Position numbers and translations under genes: made by a program
Source: an uncultured Dehalococcoidia bacterium
Lineage (GTDB): Bacteria > Chloroflexota > Dehalococcoidia > Lucifugimonadales > UBA1123
Direction: 5' to 3'
Assembly: GCA_958296105.1 (NCBI GenBank)
Contig: OY282441.1
Location: 1,399,800 to 1,463,799 of the forward strand
DNA length: 64,000 bases
Shown: positions 1-7,411 of the stretch, one piece after another
Numbering within the stretch: position 1 is the first letter of the stretch
Layout: every line of letters starts with the position of its first letter
Notes under the pieces: generated by a model
Database searches by the model: none
Seen by the model: only the letters and a program-made list of their open reading frames with translations
Told to the model about the DNA's origin: nothing

Positions 1-335
1 AGGAACACGCGAACGACCCTGAGAAGGGTGTGCGGGATGATGTCCGGAGTCGCCGCCAGCACCACGGGGCCGCGCGATTCGGCCTGCGACGCGGTCTCCG
101 CGAGGCTGTCTATGCCCTCCACGAGCGGCGAAGCAAGCTCGGACAGCCGCCTCCCCGCCAAGGTCAGCTGTATGGGCCGCCGAACGCGGTCGAACAGCAC
201 CGTGTCCATCTCCGACTCCAGCTTCTTGATGTGGGTCGTCACGGTCGGCTGTCCGATTCCAAGCTCCGCCGCCGCCTGTGAGATGCTCTTGAGCCGAGCC
301 GCAGTGCAGAAGCTGCGAAGTTCTCTGATCTCCAC
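1..335 (-). CDS. LysR-family transcriptional regulator, N-terminal part (cut by window edge)
   Basis: Reading the complement from a GTG at 335, preceded by GGAGG, gives a protein beginning MEIRELRSFCTAARLKSI. It continues with a LysR winged helix-turn-helix: SISQAAAELGIGQPTVTTHI (about residues 17-36), then KKLESEM and a TLAGRRL wing. About 111 residues are visible. The effector-binding half lies beyond the left edge, but the start of the inducer domain (GPVVLAATPDI) can be seen. LysR proteins bind near T-N11-A dyads and usually control a divergent or nearby gene. The AT-rich space upstream holds two dyads and a divergent small ORF, so self-control or control of that ORF is plausible. The target is unknown. 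Confidence 0.9.
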   Translation of the reverse strand, partial: MEIRELRSFCTAARLKSISQAAAELGIGQPTVTTHIKKLESEMDTVLFDRVRRPIQLTLAGRRLSELASPLVEGIDSLAETASQAESRGPVVLAATPDIIPHTLLRVVRVF

Positions 336-378
336 CTGTCGCCTCCACCTCAGAACTATCATCTTCATTAATGATAGT

Positions 379-396
379 GGATATTTATAAATATCC
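379..396. promoter_or_regulatory. 18-bp perfect AT-rich palindrome, candidate operator
   Basis: GGATATTTATAAATATCC reads the same on both strands. It lies 44 bp upstream of the LysR-type start and about 90 bp upstream of a divergent small ORF, in an unusually AT-rich stretch for this genome. A position between a regulator and a divergent gene suits an operator. No bound protein can be named. Confidence 0.5.
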
Positions 397-421
397 CTAT
401 TCAAGATGTTGTGTTCGCAGG

Positions 422-447
422 ATAATGTATCGAGTAGAACACATTAT
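422..447. promoter_or_regulatory. Second dyad, ATAATGT-N12-ACATTAT
   Basis: Perfect 7-bp arms (422-428 and 441-447) are separated by 12 bases. The right arm merges into a TATACA-like -10 hexamer (445-450) for the rightward small ORF. The spacing resembles the interrupted dyads bound by LysR-type dimers. Assignment is inference. Confidence 0.4.
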
Positions 448-487
448 ACACTATTCAGATTGAAAGACATGCCGAAGGAGGCATAGC

Positions 488-655
488 ATGATAAACAGAG
501 TGAAGCGGATGCTGGTCAGAGCCGGTGCGTCGTCCGCGATGGACGCCTACTTCAGGAACGTGAGCAAGCACGCCGACCACTACGGCCCGACCTTCGCGGA
601 GGCGCAGAGAGACTTCCGGGACATGTCCCGCAGGTACTCCAAGTTCCCCAACTAG
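488..655 (+). CDS. Small basic protein, 55 residues, unknown function
   Basis: An ATG at 488 sits 6 bases after a strong AAGGAGG. The product starts MINRVKRMLVRAGASSAM and ends RYSKFPN. It is rich in Arg, Ala and Ser, has no Cys, no membrane segment and no signal peptide, and could form one or two amphipathic helices. It is divergent from the LysR regulator and is followed by a 10-bp-stem hairpin. The good ribosome site, dyads upstream and hairpin downstream support a real gene. I do not recognise the family. Confidence 0.55.
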   Translation: MINRVKRMLVRAGASSAMDAYFRNVSKHADHYGPTFAEAQRDFRDMSRRYSKFPN

Positions 656-690
656 CCCGAGGCCTGTCACGGCCTCCCAACCCTTCTCAA

Positions 691-725
691 GACGCCGAGG
701 AGTTCTGAAAAGAGCCCTCGGCGTC
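691..725. terminator. Hairpin with perfect 10-bp stem after the small ORF
   Basis: GACGCCGAGG at 691-700 pairs with CCTCGGCGTC at 716-725 across a 15-base loop. No T-run follows. It lies between the small ORF and the 3' end of the opposing MOSC gene, so it may end transcripts from both sides. Confidence 0.5.
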
Positions 726-754
726 TCTACGAACGAGCCAGCCGCAAGCCACCC

Positions 755-780
755 CCATCCCATCGAGGGAGGGGGACTCC
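755..780. repeat. Dispersed palindromic repeat, partial copy
   Basis: A 21-base stretch (759-779, CCCATCGAGGG then GGGGACTC) is identical to part of the element at 21437-21457. Only the right half of the palindrome is well kept here. It is one of four related C-rich/G-rich elements in the window. Confidence 0.6.
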
Positions 781-790
781 AAGCGCGCGC

Positions 791-1249
791 CTAGACTGCG
801 GCGGCCTCGACCGCGCTCACTGCGTCTCCCACGCTGATCGAGCCGCTGGCGACCACCGTAGCCAGCATACCGCGCTGATCCACCAGCGCGCCCTGAAGCC
901 CATCGCGTATCTCGTCCATTCTGGAACACGGGTCACAGAAGCCCGTTATCTCCACGACGGCGTCTTCGCCCACGGCGAGCCGCGTTCCAGCCTCCAGCGA
1001 GTGAAGGTCTATGCCGGACGTGGTGATGTTCTCGCGCACCTGGCCGCGCTCCAGATCGAACCTGCCGAGCGTCTCCTCGTCCATCAGCAGCACTTGGCGC
1101 GCGGTTCGGAGACCCTCGGATACGGCGTGGCGGTCTCCCTCGATGCCGTATCCTCGCGTCATGTCTGCGGACTCGACTATCTTCATCGGCTCCCTGTGGC
1201 CTACGCACAACTGAATCGAGACGATGGAACCATGCGTCTCACTGTTCAT
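791..1249 (-). CDS. MOSC-domain protein
   Basis: The start at 1249 (MNSETHGSIVSIQ) has AGGAGG 6 bases upstream and is preferred to an in-frame codon farther out. The 152-residue product is close to the size of a free-standing MOSC domain. It shows the family pattern GIEGDRHA near residue 35, then RQVLLMDEE, GQVRENITTSGIDL and a late Cys pair in GFCDPCSRM. MOSC domains, related to the C-terminus of molybdenum-cofactor sulfurases, handle sulfur or Mo-bound thiol ligands, often on N-hydroxylated substrates. The exact substrate is unknown. No molybdenum-cofactor gene is adjacent. The gene converges with the small ORF. Confidence 0.85.
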   Translation of the reverse strand: MNSETHGSIVSIQLCVGHREPMKIVESADMTRGYGIEGDRHAVSEGLRTARQVLLMDEETLGRFDLERGQVRENITTSGIDLHSLEAGTRLAVGEDAVVEITGFCDPCSRMDEIRDGLQGALVDQRGMLATVVASGSISVGDAVSAVEAAAV

Positions 1250-1386
1250 AACATCCTCCTCAGCCTTGATCCTGCGCTCATTGTACACGTTCCGATGAGG
1301 GATGGCGGCGGCGACCAAGCTGATGCGGCAGCGCGCCGAAAGTTGTACACTGGCAGGCGGAAACCATACGACAGGAGGCGCGGAAA

Positions 1387-2334
1387 ATGGCTGGCGCAGT
1401 GAGGCTCGGCAGCGGACAGTTCGAATACGAGGCAGCCGCAGGCTGGGAGAATCTGCCGCCCGGCATCGGCTGGCGCGAGGTGGCAGGGGTCATAACGGAC
1501 GCGGACGACAACGTCTACGCATTCAGCCGCGGAGACCATCCGATGGTGGTGTTCGACAAGGACGGCAACTTCATCAAGAGCTGGGGAGAGGGGCTGTTCA
1601 CCCGCGCGCACGGCATAAGTCTAGGCCCGGATGACACCCTCTACTGCACGGACGACGGAGATCACACGGTCAGGCAGTGTACGCTGGACGGTGAGGTGCT
1701 GATGACCATTGGCGTTCCAAACGAACCCGCCGGCCTGTTCAGCGGAGAGCCGTTCAACCGCTGCACCCACGTAGCCACCGACCCGGCGAATGGCGATCTG
1801 TTCATTTCGGACGGCTACGGCAACAGCCGAGTCCACAAGTACAGCGCGGACGGGGAGCATATCATGTCCTGGGGCAGCCCGGGAACCGACCCGGGCCAGT
1901 TCAACATATCTCACAACATCGCCACCGACCGAGACGGCTACGTCTACGTGTGCGACCGCGAGAACCACCGCATACAGGTATTCGACCGAGACGGCAAGAT
2001 CGAAGACATCTGGGCAAACGTCCATCGTCCCTGCGCCATCTATATAGACGAAGACCAGCGCGTCTACGTAGGCGAGCTGGGATGGGGAATGTCGGTCAAC
2101 AGATACATGCCCAATATCGGCCCGCGCGTCTCGATAATGACCACTTCGGGCAAGGTATTGGAGCGTCTGGGAAACGGCTGGGGACTGGAGACGGGGCAGT
2201 TCATCTCGCCGCACGGGATAGCGGTGGATTCGCGCAAGAGCATCTACGTAGCAGAGGTCGCGCACACGAACATCAGCCACACGGAGACGCCGCCGGACGA
2301 CGTGCGCGCGTTCCAGAAGCTGGTGAAGGTCTAG
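1387..2334 (+). CDS. NHL-repeat six-bladed beta-propeller protein
   Basis: An ATG after AGGAGG gives 315 residues. NHL blades recur as DxxxxVYAFSRG, DDTLYCTDDGDHTVRQC, NGDLFISDGYGNSRVHKYS, DGYVYVCDRENHRIQVF and RKSIYVAEVAHTN. Several blades carry the G-x-F-x-x-P-H-G-I-A type linker. There is no signal peptide, so it is probably cytoplasmic. NHL propellers serve as binding scaffolds or as lactonase or lyase catalysts. This one resembles the peptidyl-glycine lyase-like NHL proteins common in heterotrophic bacteria. The substrate is unknown. The DUF3500 gene follows in the same direction with its own promoter. Confidence 0.85.
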   Translation: MAGAVRLGSGQFEYEAAAGWENLPPGIGWREVAGVITDADDNVYAFSRGDHPMVVFDKDGNFIKSWGEGLFTRAHGISLGPDDTLYCTDDGDHTVRQCTLDGEVLMTIGVPNEPAGLFSGEPFNRCTHVATDPANGDLFISDGYGNSRVHKYSADGEHIMSWGSPGTDPGQFNISHNIATDRDGYVYVCDRENHRIQVFDRDGKIEDIWANVHRPCAIYIDEDQRVYVGELGWGMSVNRYMPNIGPRVSIMTTSGKVLERLGNGWGLETGQFISPHGIAVDSRKSIYVAEVAHTNISHTETPPDDVRAFQKLVKV

Positions 2335-2339
2335 CGCAA

Positions 2340-2368
2340 CTGACACTCGACTTCCGATGTGCTATCCT
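2340..2368 (+). promoter_or_regulatory. Sigma-70-like promoter for the DUF3500 gene
   Basis: CTGACA (2340-2345), a 17-base spacer and TATCCT (2363-2368) lie just after the NHL stop and 27 bases before the DUF3500 start. Confidence 0.5.
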
Positions 2369-2395
2369 CAGCCTACCAAACGAGGAGGAGACCGA

Positions 2396-3385
2396 ATGGC
2401 GACGACCGCACACACTCACGCATCCGCAGCAGGCATGTCGAAGGCGGCGAAGAGATTCGTCGACAGCCTGAGCGACGACCAGCGCGACAAGACCATCTAC
2501 GAGTACATGGACGGAGAGCGCATCTTCTGGTACTACCCGCCAGTGAACAGGCACGGCCTTCCGCTCAGGGACATGGACGACGACCAGCGCCAGCTCGCAT
2601 ACTCTCTCATGGAGACCGGGCTTACCGAAGACTCGTTCGAGAAAGCCAAGCTGATAATCGAACACGAGTCGGTTCTGGGCCCCATCGAGAAGGAGGCGGG
2701 CGTAACCAGCTTCGTCCGCGACCCCGATCTATACTACTGGACGGTGTTCGGCGATCCGTCCAGCGACGCCGAACCCTGGGGATGGAGAGTCGAGGGGCAT
2801 CACGTCTCCCTGAACTTCAGCCTGTGGGGAGACAGGTTCATCTCCATGACGCCGTTCTTCTTCGGCGCCAACCCCGCCGAGGTTCGCAAGGGTCCGAAGA
2901 AGGGGCTGCGCATCCTCGACGACCGTGAGGACCTTGCCTTCGAGCTGATGAACAGCCTGGACAAAGGGCAGGTTTCGACGGCGACCATCTACGGCGAGGC
3001 GCCATACGACATCCTCACCTACAACTCCTCGCGCGTGTCTCTGCCGCCGGAGGAGGGCCTGCCCGCCTCGAAGATGAACGACACGCAGAAGGGGATACTT
3101 CGCGGCTTGGTGAAGACCTACGTGAATCAGGTGCGCTCTGACATGGCTCAAGAGAAGTGGCAGAGGCTGGAAGAAGAGGGGTTCGAGGGCCTGCACTGGG
3201 CTTGGGGCGGACCTGTAGCGGTGGGCAAGGAACACTACTACCGAATCCACGGCGGCAACTTCGTAGTAGAGTTCGACAACCGACAGAACGGCGCCAACCA
3301 CATACACTCCGTGTGGCGCGACGTGGAGAACGACTTCGCCAACGACGTACTGCGCGAACACCTGCTGCTGTACCACGTCCTCTAG
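2396..3385 (+). CDS. DUF3500 family protein
   Basis: The start at 2396 (MATTAHTHASAAGMSKA) follows GAGGAGGAG. The product has 329 residues. DUF3500 hallmarks are visible: FVDSLSDDQRDKTIYEY, a Trp/Tyr/Pro stretch (RIFWYYPP), then WTVFGDP, EGHHVSLNFSLW and the C-terminal HYYRIHGGNFVVEFDN. The block NGANHIHSVWRD near the end is typical. No signal peptide is seen. Members are widespread in Chloroflexota and planctomycetes, but no biochemical role is established. The conserved His residues (EGHH, HIHS) might bind a metal; that is inference. A strong hairpin follows the stop. Confidence 0.85.
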   Translation: MATTAHTHASAAGMSKAAKRFVDSLSDDQRDKTIYEYMDGERIFWYYPPVNRHGLPLRDMDDDQRQLAYSLMETGLTEDSFEKAKLIIEHESVLGPIEKEAGVTSFVRDPDLYYWTVFGDPSSDAEPWGWRVEGHHVSLNFSLWGDRFISMTPFFFGANPAEVRKGPKKGLRILDDREDLAFELMNSLDKGQVSTATIYGEAPYDILTYNSSRVSLPPEEGLPASKMNDTQKGILRGLVKTYVNQVRSDMAQEKWQRLEEEGFEGLHWAWGGPVAVGKEHYYRIHGGNFVVEFDNRQNGANHIHSVWRDVENDFANDVLREHLLLYHVL

Positions 3386-3411
3386 GGGCGAGCGTCCCGC
3401 CCACACCCCAA

Positions 3412-3450
3412 GCGTGAGCGTCACCGTGACAATTCCGGTGGCGCTCACGC
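3412..3450. terminator. 15-bp hairpin after the DUF3500 gene
   Basis: GCGTGAGCGTCACCG (3412-3426) and CGGTGGCGCTCACGC (3436-3450) form a 15-bp stem with one G-U pair and a 9-base loop. It starts 26 bases past the stop. No T-run follows, so it may act as a hairpin-only terminator or an mRNA 3'-end stabiliser. Confidence 0.65.
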
Positions 3451-3511
3451 ATACTCACGACATCAATTACACCTGAAACGGCGTATCTTTCCCCATGCCC
3501 ATCGTCTAGCA

Positions 3512-3898
3512 TTGCTCTTTCGGAAATATCCCGCGCGAAGGACGGATGGAAGCCGTGAGCGCAAAGAACGCAACGTCGAATCGCCCCAAACTCGCAGTCG
3601 TCCTGCGGGTGACGCGCAAGGCGTGAACGGGCTGATTCGGCGAATCTGCGCGGCGGGCGGCGCGGACGTGGTGAGGATCATCTCCTGTACCTCGATGGAT
3701 CAGCCATCGCGCGCAACGGCAGCGTATGGGCGGCGGGCGTTTCTTCATGGGGGCATGGGGGCATGGGGGCGGCGCAGCGCTCCTCGCGCCTTCGACCCCG
3801 TGCAAGACAGAATCGAGGCGATGCGCCCCGTGTTCGAGCGGATAGCCGAGACAGTCGAAATATCGAGCTACTACAGCAAGCTCATTCGCCTGCTATAG
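3512..3898 (+). pseudogene. Probable decayed gene with an in-frame octamer repeat
   Basis: An open frame of 128 codons has no convincing ribosome site. Its first part (MLFRKYPARRTDG) looks non-natural, while a shorter ORF in another frame from 3545 reads MEAVSAKNATSN and LAVVLRVTRKA. The central GLIRRICAAGGADVVRIISC and the end IEAMRPVFERIAETVEISSY look like real protein. Between them lies a triplicated CATGGGGG octamer. The simplest reading is a frameshifted remnant of a larger gene. I cannot name the parent family. It accounts for most of the 555 bases between the DUF3500 gene and the next lipoprotein. Confidence 0.3.
3746..3769 (+). repeat. Octamer CATGGGGG in three tandem copies
   Basis: Three perfect 8-base units sit inside the decayed frame. 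Three units (24 bases) keep the frame. Gain or loss of one unit would shift it. Confidence 0.85.
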
Positions 3899-3940
3899 TT
3901 TAGAGAGACTGCTTTATCCGACCAGAGCAAGGAGCTTTGC

Positions 3941-5695
3941 ATGTCGAGACCCCAGACGTTTCGCAGAACCATCGAGCTGATCGCAGGGCTTGCGATTCTG
4001 CTCACGCTCACGCTGGCTGTGGCGGCGGCATGCGGAGGATCCACTCCCGAGCCGTCTCGGCCGCCCACGCCCGCGCCCATCGCTAGAGCGACTCCAACGG
4101 CGACGGCGCTTCCACCGACTCCCGTTCCGCCCGCAGCGGCAGCGCCGGTTGTCCAGCGCGCGACGGCTGTTCCGCCCGCGCCGCCGGCTACGCCTATGCC
4201 CGCGCTGCCGGTTCCGCCCATGCCCGCGACGCCCGCGCCCGCGACGACACCCACACAGCCCGCTGAAACGCCAACCGCGGCGACACCCACACAGCCCGCC
4301 GAGACGCCGTCCCCCGTCCCGACTTCTGCATCGGCGCGGGACGAGGCTTCCACAGCCGAGCTTATGCGCCAGTCGCTGGCGGCAATGCAGATGACGCAGA
4401 GCTATCACTACACGATCGAAGTTGCCATGACGACGGGGATGGGCGATCTGGAGCTGGATCTGGCCATATCGGCCGAAGGCGACTATCAGCAGCCGAACCG
4501 TTCCGATTCCGCCGTCACGTTCGATCTGGGTCCCATACAGCTCGATACCAAGATCGTCGCCATAGGGGACGATCTGTACATGACCGACCCGGGTACGGGC
4601 ATGTGGACAAAGACCAGCGCAGCAGGCGACTTGGGCGTAGTACCCGGGCAGGATCTGTTTTACAACCCCGCGTACTTGGTCGATCCGGACGACATCGACA
4701 GCCTGAAAGACTTGAAAGATCTCGGAGTAGAGCGGATCGAGGGAATCGACACACGTCATATCTCGTTCCTGCTGGCGAACACCGCATTCACGGACGCCGA
4801 GACGCTCGAGGGCGAAATGAATGTGGAGGTCTGGATCGGAGTCTCCGACCATCTCATATACCGCATAGAGATGGACGGCGAGTTTTCGCTTCCCGATGCG
4901 TCATCCGCGGTCAGCGGCGGCGGCGGCATGGGAGGAGACCTGCTCGGCGGCGACTCCAGCGTCGAGGCTGTGATCGTCCTCTCCAACTTCGATGCGCCGG
5001 TGAATATCGAGCCACCGCAGGACTTCATGGACCTTACAGGCCTAGACCTCGACGCGGAAATCACCGACATCAACCCCGAAGGCGCGCCGCCGTCCACGCG
5101 CGCCGAGGTTCCCGTGTCCATTACACAGCTGGACTCCGGCTGGAGCCGCGTCGATCTGACTGCGGACGGCGTCCGCATAGACACGCCGCCGAACTGGGTT
5201 GCCGTCCCGCTGGACGAGTGGTACATCCAATCTGCCAATCTGCCCCCCAGTGTGGTAGATGCGATGCTCTCACAGGTCGAGGATGCTCAGGCAGCTCTCG
5301 AAGCCAGGCTGAGCGCAATCGAGCTGGACCCGGTGAGCGGCGAGCCGCTGAGTACCGGGTTCAACATAGTCGTGGAAGATACGGGCGCAACGGACCTGCA
5401 AGCGCTCGCCAGTCTGGCGATCCAGTCATTGGTCGCAGTATATGAGGACATGGAATTCGAGCTAAGAAACGTGGACTTGCCAGCGGGCGAGGGCGTGGAG
5501 GTGACCTACATCATAGACGTCCCGCTCGCAGGTTCCGGATCTCTGAGGACGGGGCTGGTACAGTACATCGTCTTGCGTCCGGGCGGCATGGTCGCAGTGA
5601 CGTTCACGACTCCGGAGGACAGACTGGATGAGAAGACGGGGCTGTTCGAGAAGATCATCGACACGCTGGAGCTGTACACGCCGAGCCAGCCATAG
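3941..5695 (+). CDS. Lipoprotein with LppX/LprAFG-like domain and C-terminal PsbP/DcrB-like domain
   Basis: The 584-residue product has a signal peptide (residues 11-30) with lipobox AVAAAC, Cys31 being the lipidated residue. A Pro/Thr/Ala-rich linker (about 35-125) includes a duplicated TPTQPAETP. Residues about 140-300 resemble the LppX/LprAFG (LolA-like) fold: SYHYTIEVAM, DLELDLAISAEGDY, IVAIGDDLYMTDP and MNVEVWIGVSDHLIYRIEM. Residues about 395-580 (GVRIDTPPNWVAVPL to FEKIIDTLEL) look like a PsbP/DcrB-type domain. LppX-type proteins bind lipids in a hydrophobic cavity at the cell envelope; the cargo here is unknown. It is anchored outside the membrane. Cyclophilin follows 34 bases downstream. 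Confidence 0.75.
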   Translation: MSRPQTFRRTIELIAGLAILLTLTLAVAAACGGSTPEPSRPPTPAPIARATPTATALPPTPVPPAAAAPVVQRATAVPPAPPATPMPALPVPPMPATPAPATTPTQPAETPTAATPTQPAETPSPVPTSASARDEASTAELMRQSLAAMQMTQSYHYTIEVAMTTGMGDLELDLAISAEGDYQQPNRSDSAVTFDLGPIQLDTKIVAIGDDLYMTDPGTGMWTKTSAAGDLGVVPGQDLFYNPAYLVDPDDIDSLKDLKDLGVERIEGIDTRHISFLLANTAFTDAETLEGEMNVEVWIGVSDHLIYRIEMDGEFSLPDASSAVSGGGGMGGDLLGGDSSVEAVIVLSNFDAPVNIEPPQDFMDLTGLDLDAEITDINPEGAPPSTRAEVPVSITQLDSGWSRVDLTADGVRIDTPPNWVAVPLDEWYIQSANLPPSVVDAMLSQVEDAQAALEARLSAIELDPVSGEPLSTGFNIVVEDTGATDLQALASLAIQSLVAVYEDMEFELRNVDLPAGEGVEVTYIIDVPLAGSGSLRTGLVQYIVLRPGGMVAVTFTTPEDRLDEKTGLFEKIIDTLELYTPSQP

Positions 5696-5729
5696 GCGCA
5701 GCCGAACCAAGACACTAAAGGAGACTCAA

Positions 5730-6245
5730 ATGGCAAAGCAGTACGCCCGCCCGCCAGCCGTGACGATCGACACTTCCAAGACGTACACCGCCACCTTCCA
5801 GATGGCGAACGGAGACAGCTTCGACGTTCGTCTGTTCGCGGAAGAGGCGCCGAACACGGTGAACAACTTCGTGTTCCTGGCGCGGGACGGCTACTTCGAC
5901 GGGGTCACGTTCCACCGCGTGATCCCCGGATTCATGGCGCAGAGCGGCGACCCCAGCGGCAGCGGGCGCGGCGGGCCGGGATACAGGTTCGCGGACGAGT
6001 TCCACCCCAGTCTGAGGCACGACAAGCCCGGCACTCTGTCTATGGCCAACGCGGGGCCAAACACCAACGGCAGCCAGTTCTTCATAACGTTCGTCCCCAC
6101 TCCGCACTTGGACGACAGGCACGCCGTGTTCGGAGAGGTCACCAGCGGCATGGACGCGGTCAACGCCATCTCGCCGAGAGACCCGATGCGCGCGCGGACG
6201 CCGGGCGACGCCATAGCATCCATAACCGTCTCGGAGTCTGACTGA
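5730..6245 (+). CDS. Cyclophilin-type peptidyl-prolyl cis-trans isomerase
   Basis: The ATG at 5730 follows AAAGGAG. The 171-residue single-domain protein matches bacterial cyclophilins in length. It contains TVNNFVFLARDGYFDG, FHRVIPGFMAQSGDP (catalytic Arg and Phe of FHRVI..F), then GPGYRFADEF, GTLSMANAGPNTNGSQFF and HLDDRHAVFGEV. There is no signal peptide, so it is cytoplasmic and catalyses prolyl bond isomerisation during folding. It lies between a lipoprotein and an aldolase, probably in one transcript. Confidence 0.95.
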   Translation: MAKQYARPPAVTIDTSKTYTATFQMANGDSFDVRLFAEEAPNTVNNFVFLARDGYFDGVTFHRVIPGFMAQSGDPSGSGRGGPGYRFADEFHPSLRHDKPGTLSMANAGPNTNGSQFFITFVPTPHLDDRHAVFGEVTSGMDAVNAISPRDPMRARTPGDAIASITVSESD

Positions 6246-6270
6246 GCGCTGAAGCGCTGGACGCCAAGCC

Positions 6271-7047
6271 ATGAAAGACAATCTGACTCTAAAGAAAATT
6301 CGCGGATGCCAGCCGGCTATCGGCTGCTTTCTCGGGCTTGGCAGCCCCAGCGTGGCAGAGCTCATGGCGCGCGCGGGCATGGACTGGCTCGTTATCGAGA
6401 CGGAACACAACGCGCTCGACTCGGCGGAGATCCAGAGTATGCTGATGGCGATAGACGGCACGGACGCCACGCCAATAGTGCGCGTTCCGAACCGCGACCA
6501 AGTGTTCATACAGCGCGCGCTGGACATGGGGGCGATGGGGATACTCGTTCCCGGAGTCAGAACGGCGGACGAGGCGCGCGCGATCGTCTCCTATACGCGC
6601 TTTCCGCCTGCGGGCATACGAAGCTGGGGGCCGCTGCGCGCCTCCGCCTACACCCTCGACAGCGACGACTACCTCGAACGCGCCAACGACAACATTCTGG
6701 TGAGCCTGATTCTGGAGACCGAACACGCGGTGAAGAACCTCGATGAGATATGCGCCGTGCCGGGCATAGACGTTCTCACGATGGGACCTTGGGACCTGTC
6801 TCTGGAGCTTGGGCTGGACCCTCGGAAGCTGCCTCTGGCGGAGATCGAGGAGATCTCGCGCCGCGCGCTGGAAGTCGGGCGCGGGCGCGGCGTGGAGATC
6901 GGGGTCTCCGCCAGCTCACCCGCCGGACTGCGCGAGCGTCAGAGGCAGGGCTACATATTCATCCAGTACGGGCCTGACTACAACCTGCTGGCGAACGCCG
7001 TGACCGATGGGCTGGCGGCGCTCGACAGGGGCGAGGGCGGCTCCTAG
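6271..7047 (+). CDS. HpcH/HpaI-family aldolase
   Basis: The 258-residue length fits the class II pyruvate-dependent aldolase family (HpaI, GarL, RhmA). Visible motifs are GLGSPSVAELMARAGMDWLV, IETEHNALD, RVPNRDQVFIQRALDMGAMG, GILVPGVRTADEARAIV, and later ILETEHAVKNLDEI (metal-binding Glu) and GPWDLSLELG. These enzymes make or cleave 2-keto-hydroxy acids to pyruvate plus an aldehyde. The aldehyde partner cannot be read from sequence. The start has no clear Shine-Dalgarno site. The downstream TPP enzyme could act on the same oxoacid pool; that is inference. Confidence 0.88.
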   Translation: MKDNLTLKKIRGCQPAIGCFLGLGSPSVAELMARAGMDWLVIETEHNALDSAEIQSMLMAIDGTDATPIVRVPNRDQVFIQRALDMGAMGILVPGVRTADEARAIVSYTRFPPAGIRSWGPLRASAYTLDSDDYLERANDNILVSLILETEHAVKNLDEICAVPGIDVLTMGPWDLSLELGLDPRKLPLAEIEEISRRALEVGRGRGVEIGVSASSPAGLRERQRQGYIFIQYGPDYNLLANAVTDGLAALDRGEGGS

Positions 7048-7088
7048 CAGCCTGCGCGAAGCCTCCCCCACAGCCTCCCCACAGGCGA

Positions 7089-7119
7089 GCGCAATGGGTC
7101 TATACTGTACCCATTGCGC
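7089..7119. terminator. Perfect 11-bp hairpin after the aldolase
   Basis: GCGCAATGGGT (7089-7099) pairs exactly with ACCCATTGCGC (7109-7119) around CTATACTGT. The loop contains TATACT, a good -10 hexamer, so an operator over a promoter is an alternative to a terminator. Confidence 0.55.
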
Positions 7120-7148
7120 GGCTCATCCACCCGCTGCGGAGGCCCAAG

Positions 7149-7340
7149 ATGAAACTCGGACTCTTCCTGATGCCCTCACACCCGGCGGAAAAGCTCGCCG
7201 CGCTCTGCGAGACCGTCGGCGGATTCGGAACGCTGCTGTGGCTGACCTTCGACCACTCCGAGGACAGGGAAGCCTACGAAAAATCCGTCCGCCTGCTTTC
7301 GCAAGAGGTGATGCCGAGACTGTCGGGGCTTGGCGGTTAG
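7149..7340 (+). pseudogene. Remnant of a luciferase-like flavin monooxygenase, internal deletion
   Basis: This 63-codon frame joins the start of a luciferase-like monooxygenase (MKLGLFLMPSHPAEK) directly to the family's C-terminal end (GGFGTLLWLTFDHSEDRE, then VRLLSQEVMPRL). The usual protein has roughly 350-400 residues, so some 300 codons of the TIM barrel are missing, in frame. The remaining peptide cannot hold the flavin site. A ribosome site (GCGGAGG) still precedes the ATG. It may be expressed as a small peptide but cannot be an enzyme. The identity of the two ends rests on motif memory. Confidence 0.7.
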
Positions 7341-7411
7341 CGGCTGCGATCAGCGCAGACGCAGACTCAGCCAGCCACCAGCCACCGACCACAGCCGACG
7401 AGGATATTCAC

